From Eutreptiella sp. 'Long Island Sound 2002' (lineage: Eukaryota > Euglenozoa > Euglenophyceae > Eutreptiales > Eutreptiaceae): 64,000 nucleotides of DNA. The notes beneath the pieces were generated by a model that saw only the letters and a program-made list of their open reading frames with translations, ran no database searches and was not told the origin of the DNA. Location: the NCBI GenBank assembly GCA_964036045.1, contig OZ038382.1, positions 39,944,090 to 40,008,089 on the forward strand, read 5' to 3'. Below, in pieces: positions 51,014-59,854 of the stretch. Position 1 is the stretch's first letter, and every line of letters starts with the position of its first letter. Position numbers and translations under genes: made by a program.

Positions 51014-52697
51014 ATGGCTGGCTTGGCTTGGCATGGTATGGTATGGTATGGCTTGGTGCGAGAGCCAGGTGCTTTCATAATGAAGTGCGGTGATACTTGC
51101 CGACACAATATCTCAAAATTGAATTCGGGACTTTCTGTCAAGTTATTGCAGCTCCCCCTTCAGGGTTCCGGGAAGGCATTAGGCGACAATTTAGAAGGGG
51201 CATGTTCCATATTTTTGCAAAAAAGTTTCATTTTGGTATGCCACATTTGTTGGATTTTCAGGTTGCTGCGTGGTGGTTGGCTAGGCTGTACGCGTGCTTT
51301 CGTAAAGTGGCACCTTTGGCCCTACCCGTTGAAGTTTTCGCTTTGGTCCACTGCCACCACACACCCACACTGCCATTGCACCCCCCGCCACCCCCGCGCG
51401 CGCGCTCGCTCGCCTCGTCTCGTCAAGCCAAGGCATGGCTGGCTTGGCTTGGCATGGTATGGTATGGTATGGCTTGGTGCGAGAGCCAGGTGCTTTCATA
51501 ATGAATTGCGGTGATACTTGCCGACACAATATCTCAAAATTAAATTCGGGACTTTCTGTCAAGTTATTGCAGCTCCCCCTTCAGGGTTCCGGGAAGGCAT
51601 TAGGCGACAATTTGGAAGGGGCATGTTCCATATTTTTGCAAAAAAGTTTCATTTTGGTACGCCACATTTATTGGATTTTCAGGTTGCTGCGTGGTGGTTG
51701 GCTAGGCTGTACGCGTGCTTTCGTAAAGTGGCACCTTTGGCCCTACCCGTTGAAGTTTTCGCTTTGGTCCACTGCCACCACACACCCACACTGCCATTGC
51801 ACCCCCCGCCACCCCCGCGCGCGCGCTCGCTCGCCTCGTCTCGTCAAGCCAAGGCATGGCTGGCTTGGCTTGGCATGGTATGGTATGGTATGGCTTGGTG
51901 CGAGAGCCAGGTGCTTTCATAATGAAGTGCGGTGATACTTGCCGACACAATATCTCAAAATTGAATTCGGGACTTTCTGTCAAGTTATTGCAGCTCCCCC
52001 TTCAGGGTTCCGGGAAGGCATTAGGCGACAATTTAGAAGGGGCATGTTCCATATTTTTGCAAAAACGTTTCATTTTGGTACGCCACATTTATTGGATTTT
52101 CAGGTTGCTGCGTGGTGGTTGGCTAGGCTGTACGCGTGCTTTCGTAAGGTGGCACCTTTGGCCCTACCGGTTGAAGTTTTCGCTTTGGTCCACTGCCACC
52201 ACACACCCACACTGCCATTGCGACCCCCGCCACCCCCGCGTGCGCGCTCGCTCGCCTCGTCTCGTCAAGCCAAGGCATGGCTGGCTTGGCTTGGCATGGT
52301 ATGGTATGGTATGGCTTGGTGCGAGAGCCAGGTGCTTTCATAATGAAGTGCGGTGATACTTGCCGACACAATATCTCAAAATTGAATTCGGGACTTTCTG
52401 TCAAGTTATTGCAGCTCCCCCTTCAGGGTTCCGGGAAGGCATTAGGCGACAATTTAGAAGGGGCATGTTCCATATTTTTGCAAAAAGGTTTCATTTTGGT
52501 ACGCCACATTTATTGGATTTTCAGGTTGCTGCGTGGTGGTTGGCTAGGCTGTACGCGTGCCTTCGTAAAGTGGCACCTTTGGCCCTACCCGTTGAAGTTT
52601 TCGCTTTGGTCCACTGCCACCACACACCCACACTGCCATTGCACCCCCCGCCACCCCCGCGCGCGCGCTCGCTCGCCTCGTCTCGTCAAGCCAAGGC

Positions 52698-53119
52698 ATG
52701 GCTGGCTTGGCTTGGCATGGTATGGTATGGTATTGCTTTTGTGCGAGAGCCAGGTGCTTTCATAATGAAGTGCGGTGATACTTGCCGACACAATATCTCA
52801 AAATTGAATTCGGGACTTTCTGTCAAGTTATTGCAGCTCCCCCTTCAGGGTTCCGGGAAGGCATTAGGCGACAATTTAGAAGGGGCATGTTCCATATTTT
52901 TGCAAAAAAGTTCCATTTTGGTACGCCACATTTATTGGATTTTCAGGTTGCTGCGTGGTGGTTGGCTAGGCTGTACGCGTGCTTTCGTAAAGTGGCACCT
53001 TTGGCCCTACCGGTTGAAGTTTCCGCTTTGGTCCACTGCCACCACACACCCACACTGCCATTGCACCCCCCGCCACCCCCGCGTGCGCGCTCGCTCGCCT
53101 CGTCTCGTCAAGCCAAGGC
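52698..53119 (+). repeat. 422-bp monomer with altered pentamer tract (first member, copy 1)
   Basis: The end of the pentamer tract reads TATTGCTTTTGTGCGAG in place of TATGGCTTGGTGCGAG (about 52731-52747), with two or three substitutions and a net 1-bp gain. It is the only monomer whose pentamer tract changes length. The corresponding monomers at 55646, 58593 and 61539 are normal. Confidence 0.88.
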
Positions 53120-53962
53120 ATGGCTGGCTTGGCTTGGCATGGTATGGTATGGTATGGCTTGGTGCGAGAGCCAGGTGCTTTCATAATGAAGTGCGGTGAT
53201 ACTTGCCGACACAATATCTCAAAATTGAATTCGGGACTTTCTGTCAAGTTATTGCAGCTCCCCCTTCAGGGTTCCGGGAAGGCATTAGGCGACAATTTAG
53301 AAGGGGCATGTTCCATATTTTTGCAAAAAGGTTTCATTTTGGTACGCCACATTTATTGGATTTTCAGGTTGCTGCGTGGTGGTTGGCTAGGCTGTACGCG
53401 TGCTTTCGTAAAGTGGCACCTTTGGCCCTACCCGTTGAAGTTTTCGCTTTGGTCCACTGCCACCACACACCCACACTGCCATTGCACCCCCCGCCACCCC
53501 CGCGCGCGCGCTCGCTCGCCTCGTCTCGTCAAGACAAGGCATGGCTGGCTTGGCTTGGCATGGTATGGTATGGTATGGCTTGGTGCGAGAGCCAGGTGCT
53601 TTCATAATGAAGTGCGGTGATACTTGCCGACACAATATCTCAAAATTGAATTCGGGACTTTCTGTCCAGTTATTGCAGCTCCCCCTTCAGGGTTCCGGGA
53701 AGGCATTAGGCGACAATTTAGAAGGGGCATGTTCCATATTTTTGCAAAAAAGTTTCATTTTGGTATGCCACATTTGTTGGATTTTCAGGTTGCTGCGTGG
53801 TGGTTGGCTAGGCTGTACGCGTGCTTTCGTAAAGTGGCACCTTTGGCCCTACCCGTTGAAGTTTTCGCTTTGGTCCACTGCCACCACACACCCACACTGC
53901 CATTGCACCCCCCGCCACCCCCGCGCGCGCGCTCGCTCGCCTCGTCTCGTCAAGCCAAGGCA

Positions 53963-54006
53963 TGGCTGGCTTGGCTTGGCATGGTATGGTATGGTATGGC
54001 TTGGTG
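53963..54006 (+). repeat. TGGNN pentamer tract of the monomer (example copy)
   Basis: The first 45 bp of each monomer are a short internal tandem repeat: one TGGC followed by eight pentamers (TGGCT, TGGCT, TGGCA, TGGTA x3, TGGCT, TGGTG). The tract is present in every monomer. Its three consecutive TGGTA units never change in number. I see only substitutions, such as TATCG for TATGG in the copies starting at 13984, 16089, 19458, 20721, 21984 and 23247, a GATATGG change at about 23689, and a rearranged end in the copy starting at 52698. Confidence 0.9.
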
Positions 54007-54068
54007 CGAGAGCCAGGTGCTTTCATAATGAAGTGCGGTGATACTTGCCGACACAATATCTCAAAATT

Positions 54069-54074
54069 GAATTC
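54069..54074. other. EcoRI site GAATTC, once per typical monomer (example copy)
   Basis: Most monomers contain TTGAATTCGGG. The main alternative allele is TTGAAATCGGG, which destroys the site, for example in copies starting at 1779, 3463, 5989, 6410, 9774, 14405, 30386, 33754 and 36279. Digestion should give a 421-bp ladder in which two- and three-monomer bands mark the site-less copies. The site is a convenient marker. Nothing suggests a function. Confidence 0.9.
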
Positions 54075-54113
54075 GGGACTTTCTGTCAAGTTATTGCAGC
54101 TCCCCCTTCAGGG

Positions 54114-54122
54114 TTCCGGGAA
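54114..54122. other. Conserved palindrome TTCCGGGAA (example copy)
   Basis: The 9-bp interrupted palindrome TTC-CGG-GAA occurs once per monomer within CAGGGTTCCGGGAAGGC. It fits the general form TTCNNNGAA, the consensus of STAT-type sites in animals. That match is short and by itself proves nothing. Variants include TTTCGGGAA in the copies starting at 20300 and 21563, TTCTGGGAA in copies starting at 32912, 40068, 42173, 48487, 50172 and 62381, and TTCCAGGAA at 39647. Confidence 0.5.
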
Positions 54123-54159
54123 GGCATTAGGCGACAATTTAGAAGGGGCATGTTCCATA

Positions 54160-54171
54160 TTTTTGCAAAAA
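54160..54171. repeat. Perfect 12-bp A/T palindrome TTTTTGCAAAAA (example copy)
   Basis: TTTTTGCAAAAA equals its own reverse complement and occurs in nearly every monomer at position 199-210, flanked by CCATA on the left and AGTTTC on the right. A-tracts on both sides of a GC step would be expected to bend DNA. Changes cluster at or just after the right arm: GCAAAAACG, GCAAAAAGG, GCCAAAAAC, GCAAAAGAG. A T-to-C change in the left arm is also recurrent, for example in copies starting at 25766, 28284, 32491, 54383 and 56067. Whether a protein binds here is unknown. Confidence 0.7.
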
Positions 54172-54193
54172 AGTTTCATTTTGGTACGCCACA

Positions 54194-54201
54194 TTTATTG
54201 G
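54194..54201 (-). promoter_or_regulatory. Minus-strand AATAAA and CCAAT motifs (example copy)
   Basis: TTTATTGG on the plus strand reads CCAATAAA on the minus strand, so each typical monomer carries a canonical polyadenylation hexamer overlapping a CCAAT box. Any minus-strand transcript would meet AATAAA every 421 bp. The motif is lost in some copies: TTTGTTGG near 1170 and 51247, AATTATTGG near 6221 and 7903, TTTTTTGG near 38197, 39459 and 41564. These are short matches with no evidence of use. Confidence 0.35.
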
Positions 54202-54328
54202 ATTTTCAGGTTGCTGCGTGGTGGTTGGCTAGGCTGTACGCGTGCTTTCGTAAAGTGGCACCTTTGGCCCTACCCGTTGAAGTTTTCGCTTTGGTCCACT
54301 GCCACCACACACCCACACTGCCATTGCA

Positions 54329-54353
54329 CCCCCCGCCACCCCCGCGCGCGCGC
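54329..54353. other. C-run plus alternating CG tract (Z-DNA / G-quadruplex prone; example copy)
   Basis: Each monomer has CCCCCC, GCCA, CCCCC and then an 11-bp alternating CGCGCGCGCGC. Alternating CG is the classic Z-DNA-forming sequence, and the minus strand presents G5 and G6 runs four bases apart that could take part in two-layer G-quadruplexes. One third of the length-variant monomers (starting at 514, 6831, 8513, 34596 and 62802) have their 1-2 bp change in this tract, consistent with slippage. In other copies the split differs without a length change (seven C and a shorter CG run, as at about 2158-2170). Confidence 0.7.
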
Positions 54354-54371
54354 TCGCTCGCCTCGTCTCGT

Positions 54372-54399
54372 CAAGCCAAGGCATGGCTGGCTTGGCTTG
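54372..54399. repeat. 9-bp inverted repeat spanning monomer junctions (example copy)
   Basis: CAAGCCAAG (54372-54380) and CTTGGCTTG (54391-54399) are perfect reverse complements separated by the 10-nt GCATGGCTGG. They could form a hairpin in single-stranded DNA or RNA, or a small cruciform. The left arm is the last part of one monomer and the right arm lies in the pentamer tract of the next, so each junction in the array has one. About 14 junctions carry CAAGACAAG (for example near 25759, 28276, 40061, 42166, 51006 and 53532), which breaks one pair and is not compensated in the other arm. Confidence 0.8.
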
Positions 54400-55645
54400 G
54401 CATGGTATGGTATGGTATGGCTTGGTGCGAGAGCCAGGTGCTTTCATAATGAAGTGCGGTGATACTTGCCGACACAATATCTCAAAATTGAATTCGGGAC
54501 TTTCTGTCAAGTTATTGCAGCTCCCCCTTCAGGGTTCCGGGAAGGCATTAGGCGACAATTTAGAAGGGGCATGTTCCATATTTCTGCAAAAAAGTTTCAT
54601 TTTGGTACGCCACATTTATTGGATTTTCAGGTTGCTGCGTGGTGGTTGGCTAGGCTGTACGCGTGCTTTCGTAAAGTGGCACCTTTGGCCCTACCCGTTG
54701 AAGTTTTCGCTTTGGTCCACTGCCACCACACACCCACAGTGCCATTGCACCCCCCGCCACCCCCGCGCGCGCGCTCGCTCGCCTCGTCTCGTCAAGACAA
54801 GGCATGGCTGGCTTGGCTTGGCATGGTATGGTATGGTATGGCTTGGTGCGAGAGCCAGGTGCTTTCATAATGAAGTGCGGTGATACTTGCCGACACAATA
54901 TCTCAAAATTGAATTCGGGACTTTCTGTCAAGTTATTGCAGCTCCCCCTTCAGGGTTCCGGGAAGGCATTAGGCGACAATTTAGAAGGGGCATGTTCCAT
55001 ATTTTTGCCAAAAACTTTCATTTTGGTACGCCACATTTATTGGATTTTCAGGTTGCTGCGTGGTGGTTGGCTAGGCTGTACGCGTGCTTTCGTAAAGTGG
55101 CACCTTTGGCCCTACCCGTTGAAGTTTTCGCTTTGGTCAACTGCCACCACACACCCACACTGCCATTGCACCCCCCGCCACCCCCGCGCGCGCGCTCGCT
55201 CGCCTCGTCTCGTCAAGCCAAGGCATGGCTGGCTTGGCTTGGCATGGTATGGTATGGTATGGCTTGGTGCAAGAGCCAGGTGCTTTCATAATGAAGTGCG
55301 GTGATACTTGCCGACACAATATCTCAAAATTGAATTCGGGACTTTCTGTCAAGTTATTGCAGCTCCCCCTTCAGGGTTCCGGGAAGGCATTAGGCGACAA
55401 TTTAGAAGGGGCATGTTCCATATTTTTGCAAAAAGGTTTCATTTTGGTACGCCACATTTATTGGATTTTCAGGTTGCTGCGTGGTGGTTGGCTAGGCTGT
55501 ACGCGTGCCTTCGTAAAGTGGCACCTTTGGCCCTACCCGTTGAAGTTTTCGCTTTGGTCCACTGCCACCACACACCCACACTGCCATTGCACCCCCCGCC
55601 ACCCCCGCGCGCGCGCTCGCTCGCCTCGTCTCGTCAAGCCAAGGC

Positions 55646-58592
55646 ATGGCTGGCTTGGCTTGGCATGGTATGGTATGGTATGGCTTGGTGCGAGAGCCAG
55701 GTGCTTTCATAATGAAGTGCGGTGATACTTGCCGACACAATATCTCAAAATTGAATTCGGGACTTTCTGTCAAGTTATTGCAGCTCCCCCTTCAGGGTTC
55801 CGGAAAGGCATTAGGCGACAATTTAGAAGGGGCATGTTCCATATTTTTGCAAAAAAGTTCCATTTTGGTACGCCACATTTATTGGATTTTCAGGTTGCTG
55901 CGTGGTGGTTGGCTAGGCTGTACGCGTGCTTTCGTAAAGTGGCACCTTTGGCCCTACCGGTTGAAGTTTCCGCTTTGGTCCACTGCCACCACACACCCAC
56001 ACTGCCATTGCACCCCCCGCCACCCCCGCGTGCGCGCTCGCTCGCCTCGTCTCGTCAAGCCAAGGCATGGCTGGCTTGGCTTGGCATGGTATGGTATGGT
56101 ATGGCTTGGTGCGAGAGCCAGGTGCTTTCATAATGAAGTGCGGTGATACTTGCCGACACAATATCTCAAAATTGAATTCGGGACTTTCTGTCAAGTTATT
56201 GCAGCTCCCCCTTCAGGGTTCCGGGAAGGCATTAGGCGACAGTTTAGAAGGGGCATGTTCCATATTTCTGCAAAAAGGTTTCATTTTGGTACGCCACATT
56301 TATTGGATTTTCAGGTTGCTGCGTGGTGGTTGGCTAGGCTGTACGCGTGCTTTCGTAAAGTGGCACCTTTGGCCCTACCCGTTGAAGTTTTCGCTTTGGT
56401 CCACTGCCACCACACACCCACACTGCCATTGCACCCCCCGCCACCCCCGCGCGCGCGCTCGCTCGCCTCGTCTCGTCAAGACAAGGCATGGCTGGCTTGG
56501 CTTGGCATGGTATGGTATGGTATGGCTTGGTGCGAGAGCCAGGTGCTTTCATAATGAAGTGCGGTGATACTTGCCGACACAATATCTCAAAATTGAATTC
56601 GGGACTTTCTGTCCAGTTATTGCAGCTCCCCCTTCAGGGTTCCGGGAAGGCATTAGGCGACAATTTAGAAGGGGCATGTTCCATATTTTTGCAAAAAAGT
56701 TTCATTTTGGTATGCCACATTTGTTGGATTTTCAGGTTGCTGCGTGGTGGTTGGCTAGGCTGTACGCGTGCTTTCGTAAAGTGGCACCTTTGGCCCTACC
56801 CGTTGAAGTTTTCGCTTTGGTCCACTGCCACCACACACCCACACTGCCATTGCACCCCCCGCCACCCCCGCGCGCGCGCTCGCTCGCCTCGTCTCGTCAA
56901 GCCAAGGCATGGCTGGCTTGGCTTGGCATGGTATGGTATGGTATGGCTTGGTGCGAGAGCCAGGTGCTTTCATAATGAAGTGCGGTGATACTTGCCGACA
57001 CAATATCTCAAAATTGAATTCGGGACTTTCTGTCAAGTTATTGCAGCTCCCCCTTCAGGGTTCCGGGAAGGCATTAGGCGACAATTTAGAAGGGGCATGT
57101 TCCATATTTTTGCAAAAAAGTTTCATTTTGGTACGCCACATTTATTGGATTTTCAGGTTGCTGCGTGGTGGTTGGCTAGGCTGTACGCGTGCTTTCGTAA
57201 AGTGGCACCTTTGGCCCTACCCGTTGAAGTTTTCGCTTTGGTCCACTGCCACCACACACCCACACTGCCATTGCACCCCCCGCCACCCCCGCGCGCGCGC
57301 TCGCTCGCCTCGTCTCGTCAAGCCAAGGCATGGCTGGCTTGGCTTGGCATGGTATGGTATGGTATGGCTTGGTGCGAGAGCCAGGTGCTTTCATAATGAA
57401 GTGCGGTGATACTTGCCGACACAATATCTCAAAATTGAATTCGGGACTTTCTGTCAAGTTATTGCAGCTCCCCCTTCAGGGTTCCGGGAAGGCATTAGGC
57501 GACAATTTAGAAGGGGCATGTTCCATATTTTTGCAAAAAAGTTTCATTTTGGTACGCCACATTTATTGGATTTTCAGGTTGCTGCGTGGTGGTTGGCTAG
57601 GCTGTACGCGTGCTTTCGTAAAGTGGCACCTTTGGCCCTACCCGTTGAAGTTTTCGCTTTGGTCCACTGCCACCACACACCCACAGTGCCATTGCACCCC
57701 CCGCCACCCCCGCGCGCGCGCTCGCTCGCCTCGTCTCGTCAAGACAAGGCATGGCTGGCTTGGCTTGGCATGGTATGGTATGGTATGGCTTGGTGCGAGA
57801 GCCAGGTGCTTTCATAATGAAGTGCGGTGATACTTGCCGACACAATATCTCAAAATTGAATTCGGGACTTTCTGTCAAGTTATTGCAGCTCCCCCTTCAG
57901 GGTTCCGGGAAGGCATTAGGCGACAATTTAGAAGGGGCATGTTCCATATTTTTGCCAAAAACTTTCATTTTGGTACGCCACATTTATTGGATTTTCAGGT
58001 TGCTGCGTGGTGGTTGGCTAGGCTGTACGCGTGCTTTCGTAAAGTGGCACCTTTGGCCCTACCCGTTGAAGTTTTCGCTTTGGTCAACTGCCACCACACA
58101 CCCACACTGCCATTGCACCCCCCGCCACCCCCGCGCGCGCGCTCGCTCGCCTCGTCTCGTCAAGCCAAGGCATGGCTGGCTTGGCTTGGCATGGTATGGT
58201 ATGGTATGGCTTGGTGCAAGAGCCAGGTGCTTTCATAATGAAGTGCGGTGATACTTGCCGACACAATATCTCAAAATTGAATTCGGGACCTTCTGTCAAG
58301 TTATTGCAGCTCCCCCTTCAGGGTTCCGGGAAGGCATTAGGCGACAATTTAGAAGGGGCATGTTCCATATTTTTGCAAAAAAGTTTCATTTTGGTACGCC
58401 ACATTTATTGGATTTTCAGGTTGCTGCGTGGTGGTTGGCTAGGCTGTACGCGTGCTTTCGTAAAGTGGCACCTTTGGCCCTACCCGTTGAAGTTTTCGCT
58501 TTGGTCCACTGCCACCACACACCCACACTGCCATTGCACCCCCCGCCACCCCCGCGCGCGCGCTCGCTCGCCTCGTCTCGTGATGCCAAGGC
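55646..58592 (+). repeat. Seven-monomer higher-order unit, copy 2
   Basis: All seven members are exactly 421 bp. Compared with copy 1, private differences include CCGGAAAGGC (near 55801), GGCGACAGTTTAG and TTTCTGCAAAA (near 56237 and 56265), TCGGGACCTTC (near 58283) and CTCGTGATGCC (near 58577). Members C, D and F appear identical to those of copy 1. Confidence 0.85.
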
Positions 58593-59434
58593 ATGGCTGG
58601 CTTGGCTTGGCATGGTATGGTATGGTATGGCTTGGTGCGAGAGCCAGGTGCTTTCATAATGAAGTGCGGTGATACTTGCCGACACAATATCTCAAAATTG
58701 AATTCGGGACTTTCTGTCAAGTTATTGCAGCTCCCCCTTCAGGGTTCCGGGAAGGCATTAGGCGACAATTTAGAAGGGGCATGTTCCATATTTTTGCAAA
58801 AAAGTTTCATTTTGGTACGCCACATTTATTGGATTTTCAGGTTGCTGCGTGGTGGTTGGCTAGGCTGTACGCGTGCTTTCGTAAAGTGGCACCTTTGGCC
58901 CTACCGGTTGAAGTTTTCGCTTTGGTCCACTGCCACCACACACCCACACTACCATTGCACCCCCCGCCACCCCCGCGTGCGCGCTCGCTCGCCTCGTCTC
59001 GTCAAGCCAAGGCATGGCTGGCTTGGCTTGGCATGGTATGGTATGGTATGGCTTGGTGCGAGAGCCAGGTGCTTTCATAATGAAGTGCGGTGATACTTGC
59101 CGACACAATATCTCAAAATTGAATTCGGGACTTTCTGTCAAGTTATTGCAGCTCCCCCTTCAGGGTTCCGGGAAGGCATTAGGCGACAATTTAGAAGGGG
59201 CATGGTCCATATTTTTGCAAAAAGGTTTCATTTTGGGACGCCACATTTATTGGATTTTCAGGTTGCTGCGTGGTGGTTGGCTAGGCTGTACGCGTGCTTT
59301 CGTAAAGTGGCACCTTTGGCCCTACCCGTTGAAGTTTTCGCTTTGGTCCACTGCCACCACACACCCACACTGCCATTGCACCCCCCGCCACCCCCGCGCG
59401 CGCGCTCGCTCGCCTCGTCTCGTCAAGACAAAGC

Positions 59435-59854
59435 ATGGCTGGCTTGGCTTGGCATGGTATGGTATGGTATGGCTTGGTGCGAGAGCCAGGTGCTTTCATA
59501 ATGAAGTGCGGTGATACTTGCCGACACAATATCTCAAAATTGAATTCGGAATTTCTGTCCAGTTATTGCAGCTCCCCCTTCAGGGTTCCGGGAAGGCATT
59601 AGGCGACAATTTAGAAGGGGCATGTTCCATATTTTTGCAAAAAAGTTTCATTTTGGTACGCCACATTTGTTGGATTTTCAGGTTGCTGCGTGGTGGTTGG
59701 CTAGGCTGTACGCGTGCTTTCGTAAAGTGGCACCTTTGGCCCTACCCGTTGAAGTTTTCGCTTTGGTCCACTGCCACCACACACCCACACTGCCATTGCA
59801 CCCCCCGCCACCCCCGCGCGCGCGCTCGCTCGCCTCGTCTCGTCAAGCCAAGGC
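59435..59854 (+). repeat. 420-bp monomer with 1-bp deletion (member C, copy 3)
   Basis: TTCGGAATTTCTG replaces TTCGGGACTTTCTG near 59546. Otherwise it carries the member C markers GTCCAGTTATT and CACATTTGTTGG. The next monomer begins ATGCCTGGC in place of ATGGCTGGC (59855). Confidence 0.88.

Larger units (their letters stand above)
53962..54382 (+). repeat. Representative consensus-like satellite monomer (421 bp)
   Basis: This copy carries the majority base at nearly every position and serves as the reference. By hand count it has 221 G+C of 421 (52.5%) and 23 CpG dinucleotides. In order: TGGNN pentamer tract (monomer position 2-45), CGAG (46-49, lost in five copies), GACACAAT (the C at 91 is G in a common variant), GAATTC (108-113), TTCCGGGAA (153-161), TTTTTGCAAAAA (199-210), TTTATTGG (233-240), GTACGCGTGC (around 276-285), a CA-rich stretch, two C-runs and an alternating CG tract (368-392), then a CTCG-rich end. 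No start-to-stop frame stays within one monomer in a way that suggests coding. Confidence 0.95.

Noticed and set aside
54030-54122. RNA polymerase III A/B boxes or tRNA-derived element
   Set aside because: GGTTCCGGG only partly fits a B box, and the A-box-like TGGCTAGGCTG lies downstream of it and lacks the consensus A. There is no cloverleaf.
54122-54135. Telomere-like TTAGGC
   Set aside because: It occurs once per monomer within GCATTAGGCGAC and is not tandem, so it is not a telomeric array.
54190-54220. Splice-site-like TTTTCAG/GTTGC and CAG/GTGCTT
   Set aside because: Both are short and degenerate, with no exon structure or coding potential between them.
53962-54382. CENP-B box (TTCGNNNNANNCGGG)
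   Set aside because: Candidate TTCG occurrences (TTCGGGAC, TTCGTAAAG, TTCGCTTTG) and CCCGTTG on the other strand do not match the required spacing. Centromeric function cannot be claimed from this.
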